Assembly: GCA_014859645.1 (NCBI GenBank)
Contig: JACUTV010000004.1
Span: 1 to 64,000, forward strand
Source: Campylobacterales bacterium
GTDB taxonomy: Bacteria > Campylobacterota > Campylobacteria > Campylobacterales > Campylobacteraceae
Direction of reading: 5' to 3'
DNA: 64,000 nt
Below, in pieces: positions 1 through 10,795 of this stretch. The position numbers and the translations under genes are program-made. A model generated the notes under the pieces. It was not told where the DNA came from and did not search any database. It was given only the letters and a program-made list of their open reading frames with translations. Numbering within the stretch: the first letter of the stretch is position 1; each line of letters starts with the position of its first letter.

Positions 1-190
1 TCGTCCATGGCGCAAAAAGGGCGATGGAGATTGCTGGGGCCGTTAAAATGAGTTTTGAATATAAGTCTACATGTAAGACATTCTCAAAATGCAGTTTAAT
101 CATAGGCAAAGATGCCACAACAGCCGTGCCTGACATGATGGTCATGGTAGAGATGAGTAAGAGTGTTAATTTTGTCTGCCAAGAGACCAT
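1..190 (-). CDS. MFS-type transporter, N-terminal part (truncated by window edge)
   Basis: Not in the ORF track. Reverse complement from ATG at 190 reads MVSWQTKLTLLLISTMTIMSGTAVVASLPMIKLHFENVLHVDLYSKLILTAPAISIALFAPWT..., open to the edge; typical MFS TM1/TM2 start. Confidence 0.7.
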   Translation of the reverse strand, partial: MVSWQTKLTLLLISTMTIMSGTAVVASLPMIKLHFENVLHVDLYSKLILTAPAISIALFAPWT

Positions 191-460
191 TTTTAGTTAC
201 CTTTTGAGTGTAATGAATTTTACATTAACGCGATTATCTCCAAAATCACCTTTAAAACGGGTCAATTGGTAACAAACATTTGTATGTCAAAAAGTCTTAT
301 TAAATACTTTTTTAACAAGAAAGTCTTTAGGAAAGGACGAATCCGTGGTAGTTTAAGAGTAGATTAATCGATAAATTTAATATAAGAGTAAAAATCTCTT
401 TTAAATTATTTTAAGCATTTGACAATTATTATTACCTAAATCTTTTTACAAGGAGGAGTG

Positions 461-1483
461 ATGAAAGTCATTCATTGCGTTACCGGGTTAGCACTTGTTG
501 GCACTATAGCGTTCGCTGGAGCACTAGGGGAGTCTGCTAAGGGTTTTGGGATCAAAGCCATTCCTGAATCAAAAGTCGAGCTTTTGAAGTACATTGATCA
601 GGGGGAAGACTCCATTACTGAAGCCAAAATAGAATTGGGGAAAATGCTCTATTTTGATCCCCGTCTTTCACGCAGTAACCTCATTAGTTGTAACACCTGT
701 CACAACCTAGCCCTTGGCGGCGTTGACATTGTTCCTGCGGCTATTGGTCACAAATGGACCATGAATCCAGCCCACCTTAACTCTCCCACGGTATACAACT
801 CCGTGTTGAGCGAAGTACAGTTTTGGGATGGCCGAAGTCCTCACCTTGAAGACCAAGCCCAAGGCCCCATCCAAGCAGGTCCAGAAATGGCAGCGCCCAA
901 AGAGCTTGTTGTTGAGCGCATCAACTCCATTCCTCAGTATGTTGAATTGTTCAAAACCGCCTACGGACCTGATGTGAAGATTGACTTTGAGCGCATTGCT
1001 AGTGTAATTGGTGTGTTTGAACGCACCCTTGTCACCCCTTCGCGCTTTGATGATTACCTCAATGGTCACCCTGATGCGCTTAACAAAGCAGAAAAAGACG
1101 GCTTAAAGCTTTTCCTCGATAAAGGATGTGCAGCGTGCCACAATGGCATGGCACTTGGGGGAACCATGCAACCGTTCCAAGTAGCTAAGCAGTACAAGTT
1201 TGCCAACCTTGGTGGCTTTACAGGCGATGCAAACGGTATGGTCAAAACCCCAACTCTTCGTAACATTACCGAAACAGCACCCTATTTTCACAATGGCGCT
1301 ATTTGGAAACTTACCGATGCGGTTAAAGAGATGGGAAGCACACAGCTAGGTATCACCATCAACGACAAAGAAGCGGCTTCCATTGCCACCTTCCTTGGCA
1401 CACTTGAGGGACGCAAGCCACAGATTGTTTATCCTATCTTGCCTCCAATGACAGATAAGACTCCTAAACCAACCTTTGACTAA
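461..1483 (+). CDS. Di-heme cytochrome c peroxidase (CcpA/MauG family), periplasmic
   Basis: Signal peptide; two CxxCH motifs (CNTCH, CAACH); AGGAGG SD at 451; ATG at 461 preferred over GTG at 458. Confidence 0.9.
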   Translation: MKVIHCVTGLALVGTIAFAGALGESAKGFGIKAIPESKVELLKYIDQGEDSITEAKIELGKMLYFDPRLSRSNLISCNTCHNLALGGVDIVPAAIGHKWTMNPAHLNSPTVYNSVLSEVQFWDGRSPHLEDQAQGPIQAGPEMAAPKELVVERINSIPQYVELFKTAYGPDVKIDFERIASVIGVFERTLVTPSRFDDYLNGHPDALNKAEKDGLKLFLDKGCAACHNGMALGGTMQPFQVAKQYKFANLGGFTGDANGMVKTPTLRNITETAPYFHNGAIWKLTDAVKEMGSTQLGITINDKEAASIATFLGTLEGRKPQIVYPILPPMTDKTPKPTFD

Positions 1484-1491
1484 GGTTTTTG

Positions 1492-1518
1492 GCAACGCAT
1501 CGTAAACGGGTGCGTTGC
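1492..1518. terminator. Hairpin between convergent ccp and tauE genes
   Basis: GCAACGCA-(11 nt)-TGCGTTGC inverted repeat at the convergent gene ends; no long T-tract. Confidence 0.5.
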
Positions 1519-2267
1519 TACTTCCATGACGCATTGATGTATTGCACTAATAGCATCCCTGCCATCACCCAAAGGGTCACTTTTAAAATCTTTTCATAAA
1601 GGCCAGTATCAATCTTTCCAGAGTACCGTTTTCCCAACAACAAAGCACCCACAGCGGCCCCTGCCAAGGGAATCCCTAGGAGCAAGGTGTGCAAGGTAAA
1701 CACTCCTAGCCACGAAAAAGTCGCCACTTGGGTAACTTTACTGGAGAAAAAACAAAAATTCAATAAAATAATCGCCTTGTTTTTTTCAAGCTTTAACTCC
1801 AACACATAAATAATGAGCACTGGAATCATCACGTTAACAAGACCGCTCACAAGGCCACTAAGCACTCCAAAAAAAACCATGCTGGGAAAAAAATAACGTT
1901 TGATAAGGGAGTTTAAATTGAATTTGAGTTTGGATTGGTATAAGTACAGCACAATCATCAGGGCTAAAAGGAGCTTATAAACGTCGCTCTCGTACTGCAC
2001 CAAAAGCTGCGTGCCACTCCAACTTCCTAGGATAATTGCACCTCCCAAAGGCCAAAAACGCCCCAAAAACCCGACGTCGACTTTTCGAAAAAGCATACTC
2101 GTAGCATTCACACTTAGGGTAGGTAGCAAGGTTGTCAGTACCGCTTGTTGCACTGAACCCAAAAGAGAGAGCAAAGGCGTGGCAATCATGGGAAAACCAA
2201 AACCCACAAGGCCATGAAAAAATCCACCAAGCACCATAATGCCAAAGGTAAGTGCTAGCTCACTCAC
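1518..2267 (-). CDS. Sulfite exporter TauE/SafE family membrane protein
   Basis: Multi-TM; GGFFHGLVGFGFPMIATPLLSLL N-terminus typical of TauE/SafE. Confidence 0.85.
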   Translation of the reverse strand: MSELALTFGIMVLGGFFHGLVGFGFPMIATPLLSLLGSVQQAVLTTLLPTLSVNATSMLFRKVDVGFLGRFWPLGGAIILGSWSGTQLLVQYESDVYKLLLALMIVLYLYQSKLKFNLNSLIKRYFFPSMVFFGVLSGLVSGLVNVMIPVLIIYVLELKLEKNKAIILLNFCFFSSKVTQVATFSWLGVFTLHTLLLGIPLAGAAVGALLLGKRYSGKIDTGLYEKILKVTLWVMAGMLLVQYINASWK

Positions 2268-3258
2268 AACGATACCACTCCATCGTGTCTTCGCCGCACG
2301 CGCTTTGCCAGACCTTTACAAACCGCCGTTCAAGGCGAACACCTTTACCCACTTTAAAATGAGGAGAACGAAACACCAAAAGCCATGTGGTCTCTTTTGG
2401 CAAAGCACGCAAGGTGCCTTCCCCTCCTTCGACCATCACAAACGGGCTTTGCAAGAGTGGTTCCCACGATGAGGCGATAGTCACTTTTCGCTTCTTTACG
2501 TGAAACAAAGGAATGCTTTGGTCAAACTGTGTTTCACGCGAATAAATAAGCACATCTGGTGCTTTACCTTTGCAAAGCCTTGCATCTAGCGTGGGCCTAT
2601 CGGCGCGCACCGTATTGCCCCCGATGGCTAGCAAAGAGAGGTATTGGCGCAATTCATGCACCCGTTTACGAGAGGCTTCTGAGGTGACAATGCCCCCGTC
2701 GATAACGCCGTTATTGCTCATGGCAAGTTTGAAAAAACTAAAATGACCCCTCTGCCACGCCAAAAAAGGTGCTAGTAACAGCGCGCATTCTTTTTCCAAA
2801 ACACCTTGACGCACTGCGATGCCAGCCTTCGTAAGGCGCGCCATACCACCGCTAGCTTTGGAGTTTTCATCGCGCATCCCAATGCACACCCGCCTTACAT
2901 GTAAGGCTTCTAAAAGCAAGGCGCACGGAGGCGTGGTGCCATAATGATTGCAAGGTTCCAAAGTGACGTACACGCAAGCGTCTTTAAGAAGGTTCTGGTG
3001 GTTAGACAAAAGAAAGGCGTGAAGTTCGGTGGGGTTTTGGGGGAAGTCTAACGTGGGATTAAGGCGCTCAAGTGCTGCTTGGACCGCGCGCACTTCCGCG
3101 TGTGCTTCGCCCGCTTTTTGATGGGCTTGTATGGCTAAAATCTCCCCGTGCTGGGAGCAAATCATGCAACCTACCGCAGGGTTTGGGTAGGTTCGTCCTT
3201 GAAATTCCCATGCAGCCTCAAGGGCGAGGCGCATGTAAAATTCATCATTCATTACCAC
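2260..3258 (-). CDS. ribD: Riboflavin biosynthesis deaminase/reductase RibD
   Basis: Cytidine deaminase-like HAEVRA and PCNHYGTTPPC motifs plus reductase domain. Confidence 0.9.
   Translation of the reverse strand: MVMNDEFYMRLALEAAWEFQGRTYPNPAVGCMICSQHGEILAIQAHQKAGEAHAEVRAVQAALERLNPTLDFPQNPTELHAFLLSNHQNLLKDACVYVTLEPCNHYGTTPPCALLLEALHVRRVCIGMRDENSKASGGMARLTKAGIAVRQGVLEKECALLLAPFLAWQRGHFSFFKLAMSNNGVIDGGIVTSEASRKRVHELRQYLSLLAIGGNTVRADRPTLDARLCKGKAPDVLIYSRETQFDQSIPLFHVKKRKVTIASSWEPLLQSPFVMVEGGEGTLRALPKETTWLLVFRSPHFKVGKGVRLERRFVKVWQSACGEDTMEWYRCE
2892..2907. repeat. Dispersed palindrome TTACATGTAA (2895-2904) in ribD; 16-bp perfect palindrome GCCTTACATGTAAGGC
   Basis: Exact decamer; LHVR frame. 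Confidence 0.9.
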
Positions 3259-3677
3259 ACAACGAAGGTGCGTGCTTTGGAGATTTCACTAAAGGCAATC
3301 TCTTTGGTTTCTTCGGGAAGCTCTAAGCGAATGCCTGTGTCTGAAACGTCCAATAATTTGCCTTCTAAAGACTCTTTTTCAAAGGTTTTAAGCTTCACCA
3401 TTTCGCCAATGGAGCGAGCATAATGGCTAGGTTTGGTGAGTTTTCGTTCAAGCCCAGGAGAGCTTACTTCAAGGTAATATTGGTCAGAAATAGGCGGTTC
3501 TAAATCCAAAATAGGAGAAAGGATATGGGTCACTTTAGAACACATTTCAAGGGTAACGCCCTCTTTACATGTAATGAAAATCCGATAAATCTTTCGTCCC
3601 GATTCCATGGTTGTTTCCGTGTCATATAACTCAACACCCGCATCGTGCAGCAGGGCTTTTAAACGTGTTTCATTCAT
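3252..3677 (-). CDS. rimP: Ribosome maturation factor RimP
   Basis: DUF150/RimP-like sequence (LEVSSPGLERKL); in the rimP-rbfA-infB cluster. Confidence 0.9.
   Translation of the reverse strand: MNETRLKALLHDAGVELYDTETTMESGRKIYRIFITCKEGVTLEMCSKVTHILSPILDLEPPISDQYYLEVSSPGLERKLTKPSHYARSIGEMVKLKTFEKESLEGKLLDVSDTGIRLELPEETKEIAFSEISKARTFVVW
3565..3574. repeat. TTACATGTAA in rimP
   Basis: Exact decamer; ITCK frame. Confidence 0.9.
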
Positions 3678-4029
3678 GGTGGCTCTTTTTTAATTCTTTT
3701 TCCATTTTGTCAAACAAGGCATCCAAGTGGTTTTGTTTTTCCAACTGTTCATCAAACCTAAAGTGAAAACTTGGGCACCGATACCACCCTTCCGCTGTGG
3801 CGCAATGGGTCTCTAAATGTTTCGAGACCTTTCGAAGGCGCGACAAAATAGTACTTTGTTCTTCGGGCGTAAACATCATCTTGTCCAAATACACATCCGC
3901 GTCGTACTTGCCTTTTTTACACTGCACATCGGTCACGCAAAGGTTTTGGAGCAACGTGTCACTAAGGGTGGCTAACGCTTCAGGAATCAACTCTTTTAAC
4001 ACGCTTTGCGTGCGAAAGATTTTGATCAT
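3670..4029 (-). CDS. rbfA: Ribosome-binding factor A
   Basis: Size and position between infB and rimP; RbfA-like sequence. Confidence 0.85.
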   Translation of the reverse strand: MIKIFRTQSVLKELIPEALATLSDTLLQNLCVTDVQCKKGKYDADVYLDKMMFTPEEQSTILSRLRKVSKHLETHCATAEGWYRCPSFHFRFDEQLEKQNHLDALFDKMEKELKKSHHE

Positions 4030-6752
4030 AAGACTACCTTTTCCTCAACTTCTTTGAAGCTTTCCATAAAATCGCCCTCTTTGATGTCGTTGAAGTTGTG
4101 AATACCAATGCCACATTCATAGCCTTTGGAAACTTCGCGCACATCGTCTTTAAAGCGTTTGAGTGAAGAAACGGTGCCTTCATAGACAATCACGCCATCA
4201 CGAATCAAGCGTACTTTTGCCCCGCGATTTATCACGCCATCCGTAACAATACACCCCGCAATCGCTCCAATTTTTGGCACGACAAAGACTTCACGCACCT
4301 GTGCTTGTCCAAGGTTTTCTTCACGAATAATCGGCGCCATCATGCCGCCAAGCACCCCTTTGATGTCATCAATAAGGTCGTAAATAATGTTATAGGTTTT
4401 AATCTCAACCCCAAGGTTTTTCGCTTTTTCTTTAACGATACCCGTGGGTCGAATGTGAAAGCCAAGGATGATACAATTCTCACTCGCACTAGCAAGGGCT
4501 ACATCACTTTCTGTCACGCCACCAATGCCCGCATGAATGACGTTAACTTTAGTCTCATCGTTGCGTAGTTTTTCCAGTGAGCTTTTAATGGCTTCCAAGC
4601 TTCCTTGCACGTCCGCTTTAATAATGACTGGCAAGTCTTTAATCTCACCCTCGGCAATCCGTTGGCTTAGCTCATCCAAGGTCACTTTAGTGGAACGTGA
4701 GAGTTCTTTTTGACGCAAATAGTCATGCCGTTTTTGGGCGTACTCGCGTGCGGCTTTATCGCTTTCAACTTTCACGAGTTTTTCGCCTGCTTCTGCCACT
4801 TCGCTAAGGCCCACAATCACCCCAGGCTCTCCTGGCTTAATAGATGTAATGGTTTTTCCCGCATGGTCCAACAGGGCACGCACTTTTCCATAAGCAACCC
4901 CAGCAACAACAGTATCACCAACTCTAAGGGTTCCGTTTTGAACGATGACGGTTGCTACAGGGCCTCGGCCTTTTTCCAACGAGCTCTCCACCACCACAGC
5001 CTTCGCATCACGCGCAGGATTGGCCTGGAGTTCAAGAATTTCTGCTTGCAATAAAATAATCTCTAATAACTCTTCAATACCCTGACCCGTATGCGCCGAA
5101 ACAGCCACAAATTCATGGCTTCCGCCCCACTCGGTTGGCATAATGCCAAGGTCTGAAAGTTGGGTTTTTACCATGTCGGGATTGGCCGCTTCTTTGTCCA
5201 TTTTATTGATTGCAACAATAAGAGGCACGTTGGCAGCTTTTGCATGTTCGATGGCTTCTTTGGTTTGAGGTTTCACCCCATCATCCGCCGCTACAACAAT
5301 GATAACAATGTCAGTAACTTCCGCTCCACGCGCACGCATTTGAGTAAAGGCTTCGTGGCCAGGTGTGTCGATAAAAGTAATGTTTTTATTGTTTTTATGC
5401 ACCATGTAAGCGCCCACGTGCTGAGTGATGCCACCCGACTCGCCGTGCACAACCCGTGAACTACGAATATAATCTAACAAAGAAGTTTTTCCGTGGTCAA
5501 CGTGCCCCATAATAGTCACAACAGGAGCGCGCTCTTCAAGTTCGCCACCTTCTTCGTCATCATAGGCTTTCACGTAGTCAAACTCATCTTGTGCGTTGAC
5601 CGTTTCCACGTCAATACCAAATTCATCTGCCAAAATCTCAATGGCGTCTTTGTCCAAGAAATCGTTTTTAGTTGTCAACATGCCTAGCATGAAGAGTTTT
5701 GAAATAATCTCGCTGGGTTGCTTGTTCACCATTTCGGCAAACTCATACACGCGGATTTCTTCAGGAATGCGTACAAAAGTCACCGCTTCATCGTTGCCTT
5801 TTGCCAGTTGTTTTGGTCGTTTTTTACGGCCTTTGCGTCTAATACCCGTATTGGTATTTCCAAAGGCAATCGCTTTTTGGCCACGGCCAATAATCTGCTG
5901 CGTAGAATCATTGCGCTTTTTAAGAGCAGGTTTTGGGGCTTCCGGTTCAGGTTTTACGGTCAAATCTGGAAGTACGACCATGTCATCATGCTCATACGTC
6001 GCTTCTCCCAAATCACGATCTGCCATTAAATCAATCTTTTCAACCGCCTCTTTTTTGCTTGAAGGGGTCTTTTTGGTTTTCTTTTTCTTTCTGGCCTCTG
6101 CCGTTTCGGCTTGGCTTGAAAAAATAGCTTCCAAAGAACTGGGGATATTTTTCTTGAGAGATTCGGTTGTTTTGGCAGGCTCTGCTTTGGCAACTACTTC
6201 AGGTTTTTTCTTTTTAACAATCACCAACCCACGTCGCTTCATAAGGCTTGCTTGCGCCAAACTCTCTCCCGAGGAAATGGAAGATTTTTTTTCTTCTTCT
6301 TGGGGTTCTTGCAAGGGCGCTACAACTGTCTCTTCCGCTATAACGGCAGGCGCAACTGGAGGCGTCTCTTCTTTAGGAGGGATGATTTCTGCTTTTTTGA
6401 CTTCAACAGGCTTAGGAGCTTTGGGCTTGGGGACTTCTTGTACTTCTTTTACTAATACAGGTTCATCGTGCTTGCTCACGTCTTTTTCAGGCTCTGGTGC
6501 TTTGGGAGAAGGAGGGGCTATTTCCACAGGAGGAGGTGTTGGTTCGGAAGAAACCTTTATTTCTACGGGAGTAGCAATCGCCTCTTGGCGTTCGCCTGTG
6601 AGTACAAAATTCATCAACGCTTCTGCTTCTTCTGAGCCTACGGCACTGGATGCAGATTTGACGTCCAACCCCATATCGGTAGCTTTTTCCACTACCTCTT
6701 TACTTTTGATACCGAGTTCTTTTGCAATCTCGTGTATGCGAACTTTAACCAT
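4026..6752 (-). CDS. infB: Translation initiation factor IF-2
   Basis: [24 protein letters not shown] GTPase motifs; acidic/Pro/Lys-rich N-terminal region. Confidence 0.98.
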   Translation of the reverse strand: MVKVRIHEIAKELGIKSKEVVEKATDMGLDVKSASSAVGSEEAEALMNFVLTGERQEAIATPVEIKVSSEPTPPPVEIAPPSPKAPEPEKDVSKHDEPVLVKEVQEVPKPKAPKPVEVKKAEIIPPKEETPPVAPAVIAEETVVAPLQEPQEEEKKSSISSGESLAQASLMKRRGLVIVKKKKPEVVAKAEPAKTTESLKKNIPSSLEAIFSSQAETAEARKKKKTKKTPSSKKEAVEKIDLMADRDLGEATYEHDDMVVLPDLTVKPEPEAPKPALKKRNDSTQQIIGRGQKAIAFGNTNTGIRRKGRKKRPKQLAKGNDEAVTFVRIPEEIRVYEFAEMVNKQPSEIISKLFMLGMLTTKNDFLDKDAIEILADEFGIDVETVNAQDEFDYVKAYDDEEGGELEERAPVVTIMGHVDHGKTSLLDYIRSSRVVHGESGGITQHVGAYMVHKNNKNITFIDTPGHEAFTQMRARGAEVTDIVIIVVAADDGVKPQTKEAIEHAKAANVPLIVAINKMDKEAANPDMVKTQLSDLGIMPTEWGGSHEFVAVSAHTGQGIEELLEIILLQAEILELQANPARDAKAVVVESSLEKGRGPVATVIVQNGTLRVGDTVVAGVAYGKVRALLDHAGKTITSIKPGEPGVIVGLSEVAEAGEKLVKVESDKAAREYAQKRHDYLRQKELSRSTKVTLDELSQRIAEGEIKDLPVIIKADVQGSLEAIKSSLEKLRNDETKVNVIHAGIGGVTESDVALASASENCIILGFHIRPTGIVKEKAKNLGVEIKTYNIIYDLIDDIKGVLGGMMAPIIREENLGQAQVREVFVVPKIGAIAGCIVTDGVINRGAKVRLIRDGVIVYEGTVSSLKRFKDDVREVSKGYECGIGIHNFNDIKEGDFMESFKEVEEKVVL

Positions 6753-7005
6753 TCGTTTCTATCTCCTTCAGCATTTTGCCGTAATCCAAAATGTTTTGAT
6801 CTAATTTTTTACACTTTTGAAGCAGTGCTTTTTTAAGTTGCTTGTTGTTGCTGTCGATACAATCACCGCAGACATAGAAGCTTCTACCCACCTGTTTAAA
6901 CGCGCGCAATGTGCCCTCATTAGTTTGTAACCGTAATAACTCGGATTGGGGGACGCGAGCCTTGCAGACGATGCACATTCGAACGGGGGTATTTATTTTG
7001 CTCAT
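6745..7005 (-). CDS. DUF448/YlxR-family protein
   Basis: [17 protein letters not shown] motif; upstream of infB. Confidence 0.8.
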   Translation of the reverse strand: MSKINTPVRMCIVCKARVPQSELLRLQTNEGTLRAFKQVGRSFYVCGDCIDSNNKQLKKALLQKCKKLDQNILDYGKMLKEIETNG

Positions 7006-7019
7006 GATAGTACCAAAAT

Positions 7020-7910
7020 TTAGCTGTTTTCGATATTAAAGCCGTCGTTATCGAAAGCATACGTGCCCACAAAATAATGCGGGAAGTTCTTTTTCAACAC
7101 CATCTCCATCCTTTGCGCCTCTTCTTGATACACCATCGTTAAAAAGGTTGAACCACTTCCTGAGAGCGTGCTCATGAGCGCCCCTTCTTCCAATGCCACC
7201 TCCCTTACTCTGAAAAGCTCGGGAAGCTGTCGCATGCGCCGTTCTTCGTGCATCATATCAACCGCCGCCAATCGCAACAAATCCCACCGCTCATTTAAAA
7301 ATGCTGCGCTTAAAAATGCTGCGTGAGAAAGGTTGTTGACGCACTCTTTCATGGAGTAGTGCTTGGGAAGCTGCGTCCGTGATTTTGCTGTAGACATGGG
7401 TCTATCGGGGATAACCAACACCGCCTTAATGCTATGTGGAAGCATTTTTTTTTGTGTATACACTTTCCCGTGCTGGACGATAGACGCAGTAAATCCTCCG
7501 TGAACCGCGGGAGCGATGTTGTCAGGATGAGACTCATACTGTAACGCACGGTTGAGTACATTTTCCTTCTCGACCCGCACGCCCGCCATGTGGTAAGCAC
7601 TAGCGATTGCTCCGACGATGACCGCAGAAGAGCTTCCAAGTCCACGTGAAAGAGGGATATTGTTTTCAAATTCAAACCGAAAATTCTCTTTTCTCCCACT
7701 CATTTGCATGTAAATTTCATGAAAAATAGAGACAAAAGGATTGTGGGTCTTAAGCTTTGGTCGCCCCACTCCTTCGCCTTTAATGGAAATGCTAGCTACA
7801 GAACTTGGGGTAATCACAACACTGTTGTGAAGGGACAAAGAAAGGCCAAGCGCATCAAAGCCTGGGCCTAAATTTGCACTGGTCGCTGGGATATAAATCT
7901 TCAAACACAC
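7020..7910 (-). CDS. thrB: Homoserine kinase
   Basis: GHMP kinase motif PLSRGLGSSSAVIVGA; PATSANLGPGFDALG. Confidence 0.93.
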   Translation of the reverse strand: MCLKIYIPATSANLGPGFDALGLSLSLHNSVVITPSSVASISIKGEGVGRPKLKTHNPFVSIFHEIYMQMSGRKENFRFEFENNIPLSRGLGSSSAVIVGAIASAYHMAGVRVEKENVLNRALQYESHPDNIAPAVHGGFTASIVQHGKVYTQKKMLPHSIKAVLVIPDRPMSTAKSRTQLPKHYSMKECVNNLSHAAFLSAAFLNERWDLLRLAAVDMMHEERRMRQLPELFRVREVALEEGALMSTLSGSGSTFLTMVYQEEAQRMEMVLKKNFPHYFVGTYAFDNDGFNIENS

Positions 7911-7912
7911 TC

Positions 7913-8347
7913 CTAAAGGGCAGGCAAATGGTATAGTGGCTGGGTGTCGAGGCTAAAAACGTCCGTATTTAAAACAAGAGGCAGCGTAAACGTACTAGCA
8001 GACTCTTCTTCTAAAACTTTGGTTGTAATCTTACCATGTTCTTTAATAAAAAAGAGTTTTCCGACGGCTTTAATGGGCCCATTGTCGTTAAATGCAAACC
8101 CATCGCACGCCTTTAGGGGGATATCCAAAGCCAATTCAAGGGTTTTGAGAAAAAGATAGGTCACCTTAATGGCCATAAAACTTCCAGGCCCTCTGGCGAA
8201 ATAAAGTCCTGTACATGTAAAGGTTGCGAGGAGCTCTTTCATGATGCGCGGCAATGCTTCACTGGATTTGTCTGTGCTTTGGAGTGTTTGAACCAAAAGG
8301 CCTTCTTGGTAAACTCCCACCAAAAGTGGTGAACCAAGGGAAAGCAC
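7913..8347 (-). CDS. TsaB-like (YeaZ) tRNA t6A biosynthesis protein
   Basis: Short ASKHA-like protein with YFARGPGSFMAIKV motif. Confidence 0.7.
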   Translation of the reverse strand: MLSLGSPLLVGVYQEGLLVQTLQSTDKSSEALPRIMKELLATFTCTGLYFARGPGSFMAIKVTYLFLKTLELALDIPLKACDGFAFNDNGPIKAVGKLFFIKEHGKITTKVLEEESASTFTLPLVLNTDVFSLDTQPLYHLPAL

Positions 8348-8361
8348 TAAAATGTCTGTCT

Positions 8362-9246
8362 TTATGCAAATACCTTTTCGTATGCTTGTGCCACTTCGGG
8401 AACCAAGGTTTTAATCTCGTAATTTGAAGGGTCTTTGAGTATCTCTTTGGTGAGTAAATGATTAAGATGGTGGCTTCCTGCAAAGGATTCATAATCTCCA
8501 ATCATAGGCGCCCCCAAAAGGGCCAAATCACCGATGGCATCTAAAATCTTGTGGCGTACAAACTCATCGCTGTAGCGCAACCCTTCTGGATTTAAGATTT
8601 TTTTCTCGTCCATCACGACAGCGTTGTCCAAAGAACCGCCTAGGGCGAGGCCGCGGCTACGCAACATTTGGACATCTTTCATAAATCCAAAGGTACGCGC
8701 CCGTGCGATTTCGTCTAAAAATGCTTTTTTACCAAATTCAAAATGGTACTCTTGGCGGCCAATAGCCACATGGTCAAAATGAATAGTAAAGCGAAAGGTA
8801 GGCGTTTTTGAAGGCACTACACGGGCAAATTTACTTCCCTCTTGCACTTCCACTATTTTTCGCACAATCAACACCCTCTTGTACGCTTCCAAGGGGCGGA
8901 TTTTCGCCTCATCAAGCATCATGCAAAAGCTCCCGCTACTGCCGTCCATCACGGGAATTTCAGGACCATCCACTACTACGCGAATGTTGTCAATCCCGTA
9001 AGCCCAAATAGCAGAAAGTAAGTGTTCAATGGTTGAAATGGAACCGTGTTCATTACCCACAACGGTCGCCATTTGGGTGTTAATCACGTACTCAGGCAAG
9101 GCTTTAAAACCCACACCAAGATCGCTTCGGTAAAACACAATACCCGTATCGGCCTCCATAGGCTCTAACACAATACGGATAGGCTCACCTTTGTGCAACC
9201 CTATGCCAACACTTTCAACACTGTTAAGAATCGTTAATTGTCTCAC
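8362..9246 (-). CDS. lpxC: UDP-3-O-acyl-N-acetylglucosamine deacetylase
   Basis: TIEHLLSA, VMDGSSGSF, ARTFGF motifs. Confidence 0.95.
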   Translation of the reverse strand: MRQLTILNSVESVGIGLHKGEPIRIVLEPMEADTGIVFYRSDLGVGFKALPEYVINTQMATVVGNEHGSISTIEHLLSAIWAYGIDNIRVVVDGPEIPVMDGSSGSFCMMLDEAKIRPLEAYKRVLIVRKIVEVQEGSKFARVVPSKTPTFRFTIHFDHVAIGRQEYHFEFGKKAFLDEIARARTFGFMKDVQMLRSRGLALGGSLDNAVVMDEKKILNPEGLRYSDEFVRHKILDAIGDLALLGAPMIGDYESFAGSHHLNHLLTKEILKDPSNYEIKTLVPEVAQAYEKVFA

Positions 9247-9354
9247 TCACTCTTCCTTGGGTGCACGCTCATCATGGGAACTTTTAAGCAAAAATAATTC
9301 CCACATTTTATGACGCAGAGGTGAACGATGAGTAAACAAAGCCGTTTTTCCTTT

Positions 9355-10719
9355 TTACTGACGCTCAATCAACGCCTGCGCATTACGCATAATGGAGTAC
9401 AAATTGTCTTCCATCCAACTCTTATCCATCCACTCTTCAGGGCGAACTTCTACCCCTTGAACCAATACACCAAAATGCAAATGGTCTCCAAAAGCAAATC
9501 CTGTTACCCCCGTTTTTCCAATCACATCGCCCGCTTTCACGGTATCGCCCGTTTGCACCAACAGTGACGAACAGTGGCTATACAAGGTATACAATCCCAG
9601 TCCGTGATCTAAAATAATCGTTCGCCCGTAAATGCCTGTTTCTTGGGCAAATACGACTTTTCCTGCATTGCTACTAACAATCTCCGCGTGAGCAGTGCTT
9701 GCAAGGTCTAGGCCCAAATGGTAGGATTCGCTCACCACTTGTCCTTCGTATGTATATTTTCGGTGATCTCCAAAGCTCGCCACTGCAGCACCATTGCGCA
9801 AGGGATAAAAAGGAATTAATTTTGCCTCCCCTAAAAGGGCTTGGGGCGCTTGGGTGGCCACGTGGGAAATCTTCTCGTCGTTCTCTTTTCGCAAGGTTTT
9901 ATTGACAAACATAAACCGTTCAATGGAACTCATGCTTTCATATTCGCGAGAATACATTTGTGCAAGCTCTGTCACTTTTCCACCCAAAAATCGTTCCGTT
10001 AAGGCGATGCTTGAAACGCGATATTTTCGGTTTTGTAAGAAAAATCGTACCCGCTCACGGGAGAGATTTCCTGCTTTGTCTTGGGCCACGATATCCGCGT
10101 GGAAATTCTCTTCACGCCTTGGCCATGCCACAAGAGAGATGTAGTACCCTTCTTTGTAAAAAGGAGTGGGGTAAAAGCGGTGTCCGTCGTTGGTTTGAAT
10201 GTACAGCTCTTTCATGTTGGCATCGTTAGCACGAAACACGACCGCTGCGGAACCGCCTTTGGTTATTTTATACGAATTTGTCAAAACAAAAAGCTCGGGG
10301 CGCGTGGTGTCAATATGCAAAAGGGCTGTTTTTTTGACTTCATTGCCGGAGAAAAAATTCCACTTGCTGGCGTCTATCGCTTCCACTTCTAATGTCATTT
10401 GCTCTTGTTTGCTAAAAAATCCTGTGCGTGGAAAGGTCACCTCAAGGCTTAATTCTTTTTCGGGCGAGGCGTACATTTGCGTATGTAAGACCACGCTATT
10501 TGTGCCATCGTTTAGCGTCACGCGCACAAATTTTACCCCGCTTTGATCCTTTACATGTAAGGAAATAGGTTCTTTTAAATTCCAATGAATCGTCTCTTCG
10601 AGAGAGATTTCTGGCGGAGTGCGTTCAAACATGGGGGAATTGTACAAATAGACTAAAATGCTCAAAATGGCACCAATAACAAGCAAGACAATAATACTTC
10701 CCGATCGTTGTTGTTTCAT
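9355..10719 (-). CDS. M23 family metallopeptidase with long N-terminal region
   Basis: YHLGLDLAS, HGLGLYTLYSHCS, GDHLHFGV peptidase M23 motifs; N-terminal TM. Confidence 0.9.
   Translation of the reverse strand: MKQQRSGSIIVLLVIGAILSILVYLYNSPMFERTPPEISLEETIHWNLKEPISLHVKDQSGVKFVRVTLNDGTNSVVLHTQMYASPEKELSLEVTFPRTGFFSKQEQMTLEVEAIDASKWNFFSGNEVKKTALLHIDTTRPELFVLTNSYKITKGGSAAVVFRANDANMKELYIQTNDGHRFYPTPFYKEGYYISLVAWPRREENFHADIVAQDKAGNLSRERVRFFLQNRKYRVSSIALTERFLGGKVTELAQMYSREYESMSSIERFMFVNKTLRKENDEKISHVATQAPQALLGEAKLIPFYPLRNGAAVASFGDHRKYTYEGQVVSESYHLGLDLASTAHAEIVSSNAGKVVFAQETGIYGRTIILDHGLGLYTLYSHCSSLLVQTGDTVKAGDVIGKTGVTGFAFGDHLHFGVLVQGVEVRPEEWMDKSWMEDNLYSIMRNAQALIERQ
10551..10560. repeat. TTACATGTAA in M23 peptidase gene
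   Basis: Exact decamer; LHVK frame. Confidence 0.9.
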
Positions 10720-10795
10720 GTGGTTATCCTTGGGTCATTGCTACGCAGTGGCAGTTGAAGTGGGTGATTGTACCCAAAAAAGGGTTGAAAATTTC

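Noticed and set aside
5596-6804. 402-aa plus-strand ORF antisense to infB
   Set aside because: Lies opposite the biased Lys/Glu/Pro-rich N-terminal region of infB; low-complexity Ser/Phe/Gly translation with no family signal.
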